A stretch of DNA of 64,000 nt from Paracoccus fontiphilus (GCF_017356265.1 NZ_JAFNAW010000017.1:1-64000); one strand, 5' to 3'; counted from the stretch's first letter, positions 34,800 to 44,210 are shown. A program made the numbers and translations. Notes: generated by a model not told the origin, from the sequence alone.

Positions 34800-35450
34800 A
34801 TGAGCTTTCACAAGCCCACCGATGCGGCCGGAAAGGTGAAGGAAGGCCTGGTCTACGGTCCCCCCGGCAGGAACGCGGCGCATCTGTGCATCGACATGCA
34901 GCGCCTGTTCGACAAGGGCTCGGACTGGGCGGTCGAGTGGTTGCGACGGGTGCTGCCGCAGGTCTGCCAGGTGGTGGAACTGTATCCGGCGCAGACGATC
35001 TTCACCCGCTTCATCCCGCCCGAAACGCTGGAGGACGCGCCCGGAAGCTGGCGCCGCTATTACGAAAAATGGCCGCAGATGCTGCGCCGGAACCTTGACC
35101 CGGACTTCCTGCGCCTGCTGCCGGAACTGGAGCTTCATCTTGAAACGGCCCGGCTTTTCGACAAGCCTGTCTACTCGCCGTGGATGGACGGCCGGCTGCA
35201 CCGGATGCTGCAGGAAAGCGGGGTCGACACGCTGGTCGTGACGGGGGGCGAGACCGATGTCTGCCTGCTTGCGACCGTGATGGGCGCCGTCGATCTGGGC
35301 TATCGCACGATCATCGTGTCCGACGCGGTCTGCTCCTCGACCGACGAGACGCATGACGCGACGATGCAGGTCTATGCGAACCGCTTCGGCCAGCAGATCG
35401 AGATGATCGAGACGGACAGGCTGCTGCAGGCGGTCGTTCAGGGCGCCTGA
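34800..35450 (+). CDS. Isochorismatase-like cysteine hydrolase
   Basis: A 216-residue hydrolase of the isochorismatase fold. The Asp-Lys-Cys triad can be placed as D32 (C-I-D-M-Q), K122 (D-K-P-V-Y) and C155 (G-E-T-D-V-C). The Cys indicates an amidase or nicotinamidase-type reaction rather than a true isochorismatase. AAGGAGG precedes the ATG. Its 3' end overlaps a convergent small gene by 13 bp. Substrate unknown. Confidence 0.82.
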   Translation: MSFHKPTDAAGKVKEGLVYGPPGRNAAHLCIDMQRLFDKGSDWAVEWLRRVLPQVCQVVELYPAQTIFTRFIPPETLEDAPGSWRRYYEKWPQMLRRNLDPDFLRLLPELELHLETARLFDKPVYSPWMDGRLHRMLQESGVDTLVVTGGETDVCLLATVMGAVDLGYRTIIVSDAVCSSTDETHDATMQVYANRFGQQIEMIETDRLLQAVVQGA

Positions 35451-35674
35451 CAGCCAAGGCGGTCGGCCAGGTCGCGGAACACCTGGGCGATCGCCAGTTC
35501 AAGTTCCAGCCCCTCGACGATGACGGCGCCGGGGTCTTCCTGTCCGTCATGCATCACCTGGCGCTCGGCCAGCCAGTCGCACAGGGACCGCCGGCCTTCC
35601 GCATCCAGAAGGCCGGGCAGCGCGTCGATCAGCTTGGCATGGGCGATCTGCCGGGCGTCGCCGTTGTCCTGCAT
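35438..35674 (-). CDS. Small hypothetical protein
   Basis: A 78-residue soluble, mainly helical and acidic protein beginning M-Q-D-N-G-D-A-R. No family recognised. It lies three bases downstream of the 71-residue membrane protein gene, so both probably share the EcfG-like promoter at 35921-35946. Its last 13 bp overlap the convergent hydrolase gene. Confidence 0.55.
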   Translation of the reverse strand: MQDNGDARQIAHAKLIDALPGLLDAEGRRSLCDWLAERQVMHDGQEDPGAVIVEGLELELAIAQVFRDLADRLGCQAP

Positions 35675-35677
35675 GGA

Positions 35678-35893
35678 TCAATACCCGCCGGGAGGATCGC
35701 TGGCCGGGAAGGATTCGTCCACCGCCTCGTCCACGCGATCCCATTGGCGCGGCGGGGCCGACATCTCTCTGGGCCCGGCGGGGCGGACATAACGATAGTC
35801 CCGGTCCTCATCGGTGCGGGCAACGGCCTTGGCGATCAGCCCCGCCACCATCATCAGCGCACCGCCCGCAATCAGCATATCGCAATTTCGCAT
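35678..35893 (-). CDS. Small membrane-anchored protein with SFPASDPP motif
   Basis: A 71-residue protein with one N-terminal membrane helix (residues 6-25) and the C-terminal D-E-A-V-D-E-S-F-P-A-S-D-P-P-G, a short motif found at the ends of many small uncharacterised alphaproteobacterial proteins. The ATG at 35893 lies about 28 bases after a well-formed EcfG-type promoter, suggesting induction in general stress. Function unknown. Confidence 0.65.
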   Translation of the reverse strand: MRNCDMLIAGGALMMVAGLIAKAVARTDEDRDYRYVRPAGPREMSAPPRQWDRVDEAVDESFPASDPPGGY

Positions 35894-35920
35894 GGTCTTG
35901 CTCCGTCATGTCTGCGGTCC

Positions 35921-35946
35921 AACGACCCGGCGGCGGCAGTTGTTCC
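35921..35946 (-). promoter_or_regulatory. EcfG-type promoter for the small stress genes
   Basis: On the minus strand GGAAC (35946-35942), 17 bases, then CGTT (35924-35921): a full match to the alphaproteobacterial general-stress sigma factor consensus, just before the 71-residue gene. Confidence 0.7.
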
Positions 35947-35988
35947 CCGCCCGCCGCCGAGGAATTTTCAACTGATAAACAGCAAGGT

Positions 35989-36014
35989 GGAAACCCATCG
36001 GCGGCATGGCGGTT
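35989..36014 (+). promoter_or_regulatory. Weaker EcfG-like promoter for the SDR-tre operon
   Basis: GGAAA (35989-35993), 17 bases, GGTT (36011-36014): one mismatch in each element of GGAAC-N17-CGTT. It points toward the SDR start at 36075. Confidence 0.4.
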
Positions 36015-36074
36015 CTGAAAGGGCATCCCGCCCGCAGGAACGGGCGGCCATTCACCAGCAACAGGAGGCCGCAG

Positions 36075-36932
36075 ATGCGCGATTATCCCAAGCCCCCCTT
36101 CCCGAAGCAGCAGCAGGACCTGCCCGGCAGCTTCCAGAAGATGGACCCCAGGCCGGACCACGGCGAGGAAAGCTGGAAGGGCGCGGGCCGGCTGGACGGC
36201 ATGAAGGCCCTCATCACCGGCGGCGACAGCGGCATCGGCCGCGCGGTCGCCATCGCCTACGCCCGCGAGGGCGCGGACGTGGCGCTGTCCTATCTGGACG
36301 AGACCGACGACGCCCAGTCCACCGCGCAACTGATCCGCGATGCCGGGCGCGAGTGCCTGACCTTCGCGGGCGACATCTCGGACCCGGAACACTGCCGCAG
36401 GATCGTGGCCGAGACGGCGCAGAAGTTCGGCCGCATCGACATCCTAGTCAACAACGCCGCCCACCAGGAAACCTTCGACAAGATCGAGGAGATCCCGGAC
36501 GAGGAATGGCAATACACATTCGCCACCAACATCCACGCGATGTTCTACCTGACAAAGGCCGCCGTTCCGCACATGAAACCCGGAAGCGCCATCATCAACA
36601 CGGCTTCCATCAACGCCGACGATCCCAGCCCGAACCTGCTGGCCTATGCGACGACCAAGGGCGCGATCCAGAACTTCACCATGGGCCTGGCGCAGATGCT
36701 GGCCGAACGCGGCATCCGCGCCAACGTGGTGGCCCCCGGTCCCGTCTGGACGCCGCTGATCCCCGCCAGCATGGACCCCGAGAAGGTGTCGAAGTTCGGC
36801 GAGAACTATCCCATGAAACGGCCCGCGCAGCCGGTCGAGCTTGCCTCGGCCTATGTGATGCTGGCCGAGCCGATGTCCTCCTATGTCTCGGGCGCGACGA
36901 TTGCCGTGACCGGCGGCAAGCCGATGATGTGA
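36075..36932 (+). CDS. SDR oxidoreductase (YghA / general stress protein 39 type)
   Basis: A 285-residue short-chain dehydrogenase with the N-terminal extension typical of the YghA/GSP39 group (Y-P-K-P-P-F-P-x-Q-x-Q near 4-14). It has T-G-G-D-S-G-I-G at 48-55, Ser178, and Tyr191-x3-Lys195. Such proteins are stress-induced, with an uncertain alcohol or aldehyde substrate. ACAGGAGG precedes the ATG. It opens a string of genes for trehalose and glycogen metabolism. Confidence 0.87.
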   Translation: MRDYPKPPFPKQQQDLPGSFQKMDPRPDHGEESWKGAGRLDGMKALITGGDSGIGRAVAIAYAREGADVALSYLDETDDAQSTAQLIRDAGRECLTFAGDISDPEHCRRIVAETAQKFGRIDILVNNAAHQETFDKIEEIPDEEWQYTFATNIHAMFYLTKAAVPHMKPGSAIINTASINADDPSPNLLAYATTKGAIQNFTMGLAQMLAERGIRANVVAPGPVWTPLIPASMDPEKVSKFGENYPMKRPAQPVELASAYVMLAEPMSSYVSGATIAVTGGKPMM

Positions 36933-36944
36933 CGGGTGGAACGG

Positions 36945-38654
36945 ATGACGCGACATTGGGGCGGGCAATGGTCCGACAACGGGTGGACGGCGCGTATCTG
37001 GGCGCCGGACGCGGACGAGGTGGGCCTGGTGCTGCGCGGCCAGCATCACGGCATGGCGCGGCAGCCGGACGGTTTCTGGTCCGTGACGGTTCCCGCGCGG
37101 GCCGGGGACGAATACCTGTTCCGCATCGACGGCAAGGACATCCCCGACCCGGCGTCGCGTCTTCAGGCGGGCGACGTGCAAGCCCCGTCGGTCGTGACCC
37201 GTCCCGCCGATCCTGCCGGACTGGCGGCATGGAAGGGCCGCGACTGGGCCGAGGCGGTGATCTACGAGCTTCACCTGGGCACCTTCACCCCCGAGGGCAC
37301 GCTGGCGGCGGCGACCGCGAAGCTGGCGGAACTCGCCGGCCTGGGCATCACCGCGATCGAGATCATGCCCGTCGGCCAGTGGTCCGGAGAACGCGGCTGG
37401 GGCTATGACGGCGTGCTGCCCTATTCGCTGCATCCGGCCTATGGCAGCCCCGACGACCTGCGCGGCTTCGTGGATCACGCCCATTCGCTGGGCCTGATGG
37501 TCATGCTGGATCTGGTGATGAACCATTTCGGCCCGGATGGCGCCTATATCCATCATGCCGCGCCGCGTTTCTTCGACGAGAACCGCCACACGCCCTGGGG
37601 CGCGGCCATCGACTTTTCCCAGGCAGCCGTCCAGGAATACTGGATCCAATGCGCGGAATACTGGGTGGGCGAATACTGCCTGGACGGGCTGCGGCTGGAC
37701 GCGGTCCATCAGATCAGCGGCCCCGGCGCCGACGACTTCATGCGGACCTTCGCCCAGCGGGTCCGCGCGGTCGATCCGTCCCGCGCCATCCACCTGGTCG
37801 TCGAGGACGAGCGGAACGAGCCCGGTCTGCGCCAGAACGGCTATGACGCCACCTGGAACGACGATTTCCACCACGCGATCCATTGCAGGCTGACCGGCGA
37901 ATCCGACAGCTATTACGCCAGCTTCTCGCACGATCCGGTCGGCGACCTGTGCCTTGCCCTGGAACGCGGCCATATCGAGGAAGGCCAGCCCCGCCCCGGC
38001 CGCGACACGCCGCGCGGCGAACCGTCGGGGCACCTGCCGCCCACGGGCTTCGTCAACGCGACCCAGACCCACGACCAGGTCGGCAACCGCGCGCTTGGCG
38101 AACGGCTGTTGTCCTTGGCCGATCCCGACGGGGTGCGCGTGGCCTATGCGCTGCTGCTGGTGGCACCCTACATCCCCATGATCTTCATGGGCGAGGAACG
38201 CGGCGCGACCACGCCCTTCCTGTTCTTCGCCGACTACGAGGGCGATCTGGCCGAGGCCGTGCGCAAGGGCCGCGCCGCCGAGTTCGCGGGCGTCGCCAGC
38301 CTTGGCGAAAAGGTGCCCGACCCCCTGTCGCCCGATACCTTCGCAAGATCCAGGCTGAACTGGAGCGAACGGGACGCCGGCGACTGGCTGGACCTGACGC
38401 GCCGGGCGTTGGCGTTCCGCGCCAGTCATGTCGTGCCGCTGCTGAAGTCCGGGCGCAGCGCCCCGGCCAGCGTTACGCGCCATGGCAAGGCGTTGCTGTC
38501 GGCCACCTGGCACTTCCACGGCGGGACGCTGGAGCTGTGGCTTTCCCTCGGGCAGGTTGAACCGGATCTGAAACCGCCGCAGGATGCGGCATTCTCCGTG
38601 GGCCGCGTTGGCCTTGACCCCTTCGCCCTTTCCATCACCGCAAGGCCCAAATGA
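36945..38654 (+). CDS. treZ: Malto-oligosyltrehalose trehalohydrolase
   Basis: A 569-residue GH13 enzyme that releases trehalose from maltooligosyl-trehalose. It has an N-terminal beta domain, then the catalytic barrel with nucleophile D252 (G-L-R-L-D-A-V-H), acid/base E287 (V-V-E-D-E) and D377 (T-H-D-Q-V-G-N). ATG 36945 is chosen over GTG 36936. It overlaps treY by four bases; the pair makes trehalose from glycogen-type glucans without trehalose phosphate. Confidence 0.93.
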   Translation: MTRHWGGQWSDNGWTARIWAPDADEVGLVLRGQHHGMARQPDGFWSVTVPARAGDEYLFRIDGKDIPDPASRLQAGDVQAPSVVTRPADPAGLAAWKGRDWAEAVIYELHLGTFTPEGTLAAATAKLAELAGLGITAIEIMPVGQWSGERGWGYDGVLPYSLHPAYGSPDDLRGFVDHAHSLGLMVMLDLVMNHFGPDGAYIHHAAPRFFDENRHTPWGAAIDFSQAAVQEYWIQCAEYWVGEYCLDGLRLDAVHQISGPGADDFMRTFAQRVRAVDPSRAIHLVVEDERNEPGLRQNGYDATWNDDFHHAIHCRLTGESDSYYASFSHDPVGDLCLALERGHIEEGQPRPGRDTPRGEPSGHLPPTGFVNATQTHDQVGNRALGERLLSLADPDGVRVAYALLLVAPYIPMIFMGEERGATTPFLFFADYEGDLAEAVRKGRAAEFAGVASLGEKVPDPLSPDTFARSRLNWSERDAGDWLDLTRRALAFRASHVVPLLKSGRSAPASVTRHGKALLSATWHFHGGTLELWLSLGQVEPDLKPPQDAAFSVGRVGLDPFALSITARPK

Positions 38655-40897
38655 CCCCTGCTATTCCCACGGCGACCTATCGGTTCCAGTTGCGAGACGG
38701 CGTCGATTTCGCGCGCATCACCGGACTGCTGCCCTATCTCAAGTCGCTCGGCATCTCGCACCTGTATCTGTCGCCGATCTTCACGGCGCAGTCAGGGTCC
38801 ACCCATGGCTATGATATCATCGACCCGACGCAGATCGACCCCGTTCTGGGCGGGCGCGACGGGTTCGAGGCGCTGGCCCGCGCGGCCAAGGCGCAGGACC
38901 TGGGCATCATCCTTGACATCGTGCCGAACCACACGGCCTTCACGCTGGAAAACCCGTGGCTGCTGGACGTGCTGAAGCAGGGGCAGGCCAGCCGCTATGC
39001 CCGGCATTTCGACATCGACTGGGACGCGGGCCCGCTGGTGCTGCCCTTCCTGCCCGAGCCGTTCGAGAAGATGCTGGCCGACGGCGCCTTCAGCACGTCG
39101 GGCGGGCAGTGGCGCTTTGGCGACGTGTCCGTGCCCCTGGCCGAGGACAGCCCCGTTACCGATGACCTGCGCGCCCTGCACGACACCCAGAACTGGCGCC
39201 TTGTCCATTACGAGATGGAGCGCGACGGCATCACCCACCGCCGCTTCTTCAACGTCACCAGTCTGATCGGCATGCGGGTCGAGGATGACCGGGTCTTCGA
39301 CGACACCCACAGCCTGATCTTTGATCTGGTCCGCAAGGGTCTGGTCCAGGGCTTGCGGGTCGATCACATCGACGGGCTTGCCGACCCCGAGGCCTATCTG
39401 CACCGCCTGCACGAGGCGCTGCCCGACACCCCTGTCTGGGTCGAGAAGATCCTGGTGGGCGACGAGACCCTGCCCCCGGAATGGCAGACGGTCGGCACCA
39501 CCGGCTACGAGGCCGCGCGCCTGATCGCCCGGCTGCTGACCGATCCCGCAGGCATCGAGGAGCTTGACGGCCTGTGGCGGCAAGCCACCGGGATCGACAC
39601 CGATTTCCGGGCCGAGTTGCGCCAGGCCAAGCTGGACGTGCTGGACAACGAACTGGCGGCCGAACGGCGGCAGTTGGCCGACATGGCCGCCGCGGCCACC
39701 CGCGGCTCGCCCGTGGCCGAGCCCGGCCCGGAATCGCTGCGCGAGGCGATCACCGCCCTGCTGGTCGCCACCCCGCGCTATCGCACCTATGTCACCGACA
39801 CCGCCCGGTCTGATGACCGCGACCTGCTGCGCGCCATCGCCGACGACGCCGCCGAGGGCCTGCGCGGGCGCGCGGTGGTCGACCTGCTGGTCGACCTGAT
39901 GCTGGACCCGCAGACGGACGCGGCGCGCACCCTGGTCCGGCGGTTCCAGCAGGTGTCGGGCGCGCTGCTGGCCAAGGCGCAGGAGGACACGGCAGGCTTC
40001 CGCTGGACGCGCTACCTGCCCGCGAACGAGGTTGGCGCCGAACCCGACGAGCCCACCGTCACGGCCGAGGAAGCCAATGCCTTCCTGGCGCGCCGCCGCG
40101 CGTCCGACATGACGCTGGTTTCCACCCATGACACCAAGCGGTCGGGCGATTCCCGGATGCGGCTGGTGGCGATCAGCCACCTGCCCCGTGCCTTCATGGC
40201 GCTGTATGACGCGGCAAGCGCCCTGCCGCCGGCCGAAGGGGTCGAGGCGCGATGGCGCTGGTATGTGGTCCAGTCGGCGCTGGCGGTCTGGAACGGGGAG
40301 GTGGACCGCACGGCGGACCGTCTTGGAGGCCATATCGAGAAGGCGATGCGAGAGGCCAAGCTGACCAGCTTCTGGTCGAACCCGGACGCGACGGCGGAAG
40401 CCGCCACCCAGGCCTTTGCCCGCGCCGTGCTGGAACACTGGAAACGCGATCCCGACCCCGCCCTGCAATCCCTGCTGGACCGGGGCGAGGCACTGTCCTT
40501 TGCCCAGCTTGCGCTGCAGATGCTGCTGCCGGGTTTTCCCGACATCTACCGGGGCGACGAAGGCCGGCTTCTGGCCCTGACCGACCCGGACAACCGCCTG
40601 CCGGTCGACTGGGACACGTTGTCCGCCCCGCCCGAAGCCGGCGGCAAGCTGCACTGGACTCGGACGCTTCTTGCCATGCGCAGGGAACACGCGGACTTCC
40701 TCCGCGATGCCGACGCCTTGGTCGAGGTCGACGCGTCCGGGGTGCGGCTGGTGCGGCGTCTGGGCGACCGCCGGATGGTCGCCGCTTTCGCGCGAAAGGG
40801 CATGGCGGTGCCGGCAGAGGGGCCGGGCCGTGTCTTCGGCGACGGCAGCCATGTCGGCGTGGCGGTCGATTCAGGGTCGGGCATCAATAATATTTGA
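38651..40897 (+). CDS. treY: Malto-oligosyltrehalose synthase
   Basis: A 748-residue GH13 enzyme turning the reducing-end alpha-1,4 bond of maltodextrin into the alpha,alpha-1,1 bond of trehalose. The start Y-R-F-Q-L-R near 10-15 and L-Y-L-S-P-I-F are typical. Nucleophile D238 (G-L-R-V-D-H-I-D), acid/base E265 (W-V-E-K-I-L), and the later S-T-H-D-T-K-R-S motif are in place. Length is normal. It works with TreZ just upstream and a GlgX-type debranching enzyme downstream. Confidence 0.95.
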   Translation: MTPAIPTATYRFQLRDGVDFARITGLLPYLKSLGISHLYLSPIFTAQSGSTHGYDIIDPTQIDPVLGGRDGFEALARAAKAQDLGIILDIVPNHTAFTLENPWLLDVLKQGQASRYARHFDIDWDAGPLVLPFLPEPFEKMLADGAFSTSGGQWRFGDVSVPLAEDSPVTDDLRALHDTQNWRLVHYEMERDGITHRRFFNVTSLIGMRVEDDRVFDDTHSLIFDLVRKGLVQGLRVDHIDGLADPEAYLHRLHEALPDTPVWVEKILVGDETLPPEWQTVGTTGYEAARLIARLLTDPAGIEELDGLWRQATGIDTDFRAELRQAKLDVLDNELAAERRQLADMAAAATRGSPVAEPGPESLREAITALLVATPRYRTYVTDTARSDDRDLLRAIADDAAEGLRGRAVVDLLVDLMLDPQTDAARTLVRRFQQVSGALLAKAQEDTAGFRWTRYLPANEVGAEPDEPTVTAEEANAFLARRRASDMTLVSTHDTKRSGDSRMRLVAISHLPRAFMALYDAASALPPAEGVEARWRWYVVQSALAVWNGEVDRTADRLGGHIEKAMREAKLTSFWSNPDATAEAATQAFARAVLEHWKRDPDPALQSLLDRGEALSFAQLALQMLLPGFPDIYRGDEGRLLALTDPDNRLPVDWDTLSAPPEAGGKLHWTRTLLAMRREHADFLRDADALVEVDASGVRLVRRLGDRRMVAAFARKGMAVPAEGPGRVFGDGSHVGVAVDSGSGINNI

Positions 40898-40905
40898 TAA
40901 AACAA

Positions 40906-40930
40906 GGAACAATCTGCCGTTGCATCGGTT
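40906..40930 (+). promoter_or_regulatory. EcfG-like promoter for glgC-glgX
   Basis: GGAAC (40906-40910), 16 bases, GGTT (40927-40930), in the short gap after treY and pointing to glgC. It would give the glgC-glgX-DUF2934 genes their own stress promoter inside the operon. Confidence 0.5.
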
Positions 40931-40982
40931 GCGGGACCAGACAGGCCCGCAAGGCATGTCCTTCCCAACAAAGGATCGTCCG

Positions 40983-42107
40983 GTGTCAGAGATGCAGCCC
41001 TGCCCTTCCCATGCCATTCCAGCGCAGCAAACGGTCGCCACCATCCTTCTGGCAGGGGGCAAGGGCACGCGGCTGCACGATCTGACCGCCGCCGAAAGCA
41101 AGCCGGCGGTCCCCTTCGCGGGCCGCAACCGCATCGTGGATTTCGCCATGGCGAACGTCGTCCGCTCGGGGCTGGACAAGCTGCTGGTGGCCACCCAATT
41201 CGCCCCCGCGACGCTGAACGAACACCTGCCCGTCCGCTGGGGCAGGCATTTCGACGGGGGCGCGCTGATGCTGCGCGACGGGCGCGACCGCTACCTGGGC
41301 ACCGCCGATGCCGTGCGCCACAACTGGCGGCAGGTCCAGGACTGGGGGGCGGATCATGTCCTGGTGCTGGCGGCGGACCACATCTACGACATGGACTACG
41401 CGGCGCTGATCGCGGCCCACCGGGCATCCGGCGCGGCCGTCACCGTGGCGGTTGACGTGGTTCCGGTCGCGACGGCCAGCGGCTTCGGCGTGATGCATAC
41501 GGACGCGGGCGGCAAGATCGTCTCGTTCCTGGAAAAGCCCGCCAATCCCCCCGCCATTCCCGGAGAGCCGGATCGCGCGATGGTTTCGATGGGCGTCTAT
41601 GTCTTCGACCGTGGCTGGCTGGAGGGCGCGCTGTTCGGCGAAGACGTCGAATCGCTCGACTTCGGGCACGAGGTCATTCCCGCCGCCGTGGCGCAGGGCC
41701 TTGCCATGGCCTATCGCCTGCCCGACGGCCCGGCGGGCCGGCCCTACTGGCGCGACGTGGGCACGCTGGACGCGCTGCGCCAGTCGCACCTGGATTTCCT
41801 CCGCGACCAGCCGGCGCGGCTGCCCAGCCTGTCGCCGGTCGCGGACTGGTATCTAGGCCGCGGCAGCGTGATGATGCCGGGCGCGCTGGTGCCCGCCTCG
41901 GCACGGCTGACCTGCACCATCGTGGCGCCCGGCGCCAAGGTGCCGCAGGGCCTGGTCACCGGCGAGGACCCCGACGAAGACGGCCGCTGGTTCCGCCGCG
42001 AGGGCCGGACGGTCCTGGTCACCCAAGCCATGCTGGATCGCCGCGAAACGATGCGTTCGCCCATCATCCCCGCAAAGCGCGCGCACCATGCCCGCGATGT
42101 TGCCTGA
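40983..42107 (+). CDS. glgC: Glucose-1-phosphate adenylyltransferase, short form
   Basis: An ADP-glucose pyrophosphorylase of 374 residues from GTG 40983, or 383 from ATG 40956; GTG is preferred because AAAGGA stands 7 bases before it. The nucleotide-binding L-A-G-G-K-G-T-R-L, K-P-A-V-P-F-A-G, D-H-I-Y-D-M-D-Y, G-F-G-V-M-H and E-K-P-A motifs are all present, so the catalytic domain looks intact. It is about 40-50 residues shorter than usual, with a shortened loop before Y-L-G-T-A-D-A-V and a reduced left-handed helix domain, where allosteric control normally resides. It lies between treY and glgX. Confidence 0.83.
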   Translation: MSEMQPCPSHAIPAQQTVATILLAGGKGTRLHDLTAAESKPAVPFAGRNRIVDFAMANVVRSGLDKLLVATQFAPATLNEHLPVRWGRHFDGGALMLRDGRDRYLGTADAVRHNWRQVQDWGADHVLVLAADHIYDMDYAALIAAHRASGAAVTVAVDVVPVATASGFGVMHTDAGGKIVSFLEKPANPPAIPGEPDRAMVSMGVYVFDRGWLEGALFGEDVESLDFGHEVIPAAVAQGLAMAYRLPDGPAGRPYWRDVGTLDALRQSHLDFLRDQPARLPSLSPVADWYLGRGSVMMPGALVPASARLTCTIVAPGAKVPQGLVTGEDPDEDGRWFRREGRTVLVTQAMLDRRETMRSPIIPAKRAHHARDVA

Positions 42108-42118
42108 GACAATCTGGA

Positions 42119-44194
42119 ATGCGTGACATGAAGCAAGCCCCCGCGTTCGACCTCAGTGTCATGCGCCCCGACATCCTTGGCGCGGAATTCCTGGGCGAAG
42201 GCACGAACTTCGCCCTCTTTTCCGACCATGCCACCCGCGTCGAACTGTGTCTGTTCGACGAGACCGGCAAGCACGAGCAGCATCGCATCGACCTGCCCGA
42301 GATGGAGGGCGGCATCTGGTTCGGCTACCTGCCCGGCGTCAGTCCCGGCCAGGTCTACGGCTACCGCGTCCACGGCCCCTACGAGCCCGAGCAGGGCCAC
42401 CGCTTCAATCCCAACAAGCTGCTTCTGGACCCTTACGCACGCGAGTTGCGGGGCCAGATCCAGTGGGACGATTCGCTGCACGGCTATCAGGTGGGCGAGG
42501 ACGACCTGAGCTTCGACACCCGCGACAGCGCGGCCTTCATGCCCAAGGCGGTGGTGGTCGACGCCAAGTTCGACTGGGACACCGACCGCGCCATCCGCAC
42601 GCCATGGCAGAACAGCGTGATCTACGAGGCTCATGTCAAGGGCCTGACCCAGATGCACCCCGGCGTGCCGGAAGCCGATCGCGGCACCTTCCGCGGCCTT
42701 GCCAGCGATGCGGTGATCGAACACCTGCACCGCACCGGCATCACCGCGATCGAGCTGCTGCCGATCCACGCATTCGCCAACGACCGCTTCCTGGTGGAAC
42801 GGGGCCTGTCGAACTACTGGGGCTATTCCACGCTGTCCTTCTTCGCCCCCCATGCGCCCTACCTGAAATCGGGCCAGATCCGCGAGGTGAAGGAGGCGAT
42901 CCGCAGGCTGCACAAGGCAGGCATCGAGGTCATCCTGGACGTGGTCTACAACCACACGGCCGAGGGCAACGAGCTGGGCCAGACGATGTCCTTCCGCGGC
43001 ATCGACAACGCGTCCTATTACCTGCTGTCGCCCGACAATCCCCGGCACGGTTTTGATACCACCGGCACCGGCAACACGCTGAACATGGCCCATCCGATGG
43101 TGCTGCGCATGGTGATGGATTCGCTGCGCTACTGGGTCGAGGCGATGCATGTGGACGGCTTCCGCTTCGACCTGGCATCCACGCTGGGACGAGAGCCGCA
43201 GGGATTCGAGCGCGACGGGTCCTTCTTCAACGCGATCCGCCAGGACCCGGTGCTGTCGGGTGTCAAGCTGATCGCGGAACCCTGGGACATCGGCGAGGGC
43301 GGCTATCAGGTCGGCGGCTATCGCTGGCCGTTCCGCGAATGGAACGACAAGTTCCGCGACGACACCCGCGCCTTCTGGCGCCGCGATCCGGGGCTGACCC
43401 CCGCCCTGGCGGAACGCCTGTCGGGATCGCCCGTGCAGTTCAACCACAGCCTGCGTCCCGCGACGTCCAGCGTGAACTTCGTCGCGGCCCATGACGGCTT
43501 CACCCTGTGGGACACGGTCAGCTTCAACGACAAGCACAACGACGCCAATGGCGAGGAAAACCGCGACGGCCACGACCACAACATCTCGGACAACTTGGGG
43601 GCCGAAGGCGCAACGGACGATCCCGGCGTCATCGCCGCGCGCGTCCGCCGCGTCCGCGCGATGCTGGCGACCGTCCTGCTGAGCCAGGGCGTGCCGATGA
43701 TCCTGGCGGGCGACGACCTCGGCAACAGCCAGGACGGCAACAACAACGCCTATTGCCAGGACAATGCGATCAGCTGGCTGGAATGGGACAAGGCGCGCGA
43801 CGACGTGAGCATCGCCGTGCAGGCGCTGACCGCCTTCCGGCAGGACGTGTCGCTGGCGCAGTCGCGCTTCGGCGCCGCCCCGGGCGATGCGCAGGAACGC
43901 CAGCCTGTCATCCAGTGGCTGCATCCGCGCGGCGGCGAGATGGAGGAAGGCGACTGGGGGGACGGTGAGTTGCGCTGCTTCGGAATGCAACAAACCTTGC
44001 CAAACGGACCGGATGTGCTGATCGTGGTCAACGCGGGCGAGGATGCGGAATTTGCCCTTCCCGACGGCGAATGGCAGTTGCGCATCGACACTTCGGACGA
44101 GCAGCCGGCACAGGACCGTCCCGTCAGTGGCACCATCCCGGTGCCGTGGCAATCCGTCCTGGCCCTTGTCGGCGGCGACAAGTCACAAGCGTAA
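42119..44194 (+). CDS. glgX: Glycogen debranching enzyme (GlgX/TreX type)
   Basis: A 691-residue GH13 isoamylase-like enzyme with an N-terminal CBM48 domain (about 15-125), nucleophile D351 (D-G-F-R-F-D-L-A-S), acid/base E387 (I-A-E-P-W-D) and D459 (A-A-H-D-G-F). It hydrolyses alpha-1,6 branches of glycogen. In treYZ loci the homologous TreX prepares linear maltodextrin for TreY, and that role fits here. Two start codons (42119, 42128) are possible. Confidence 0.93.
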   Translation: MRDMKQAPAFDLSVMRPDILGAEFLGEGTNFALFSDHATRVELCLFDETGKHEQHRIDLPEMEGGIWFGYLPGVSPGQVYGYRVHGPYEPEQGHRFNPNKLLLDPYARELRGQIQWDDSLHGYQVGEDDLSFDTRDSAAFMPKAVVVDAKFDWDTDRAIRTPWQNSVIYEAHVKGLTQMHPGVPEADRGTFRGLASDAVIEHLHRTGITAIELLPIHAFANDRFLVERGLSNYWGYSTLSFFAPHAPYLKSGQIREVKEAIRRLHKAGIEVILDVVYNHTAEGNELGQTMSFRGIDNASYYLLSPDNPRHGFDTTGTGNTLNMAHPMVLRMVMDSLRYWVEAMHVDGFRFDLASTLGREPQGFERDGSFFNAIRQDPVLSGVKLIAEPWDIGEGGYQVGGYRWPFREWNDKFRDDTRAFWRRDPGLTPALAERLSGSPVQFNHSLRPATSSVNFVAAHDGFTLWDTVSFNDKHNDANGEENRDGHDHNISDNLGAEGATDDPGVIAARVRRVRAMLATVLLSQGVPMILAGDDLGNSQDGNNNAYCQDNAISWLEWDKARDDVSIAVQALTAFRQDVSLAQSRFGAAPGDAQERQPVIQWLHPRGGEMEEGDWGDGELRCFGMQQTLPNGPDVLIVVNAGEDAEFALPDGEWQLRIDTSDEQPAQDRPVSGTIPVPWQSVLALVGGDKSQA

Positions 44195-44210
44195 ACCAGA
44201 GGAGAGAACC

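Noticed and set aside
36444..38519. 691-codon minus-strand frame across the SDR and treZ genes
   Set aside because: Antisense to genes with clear catalytic motifs; shadow composition.
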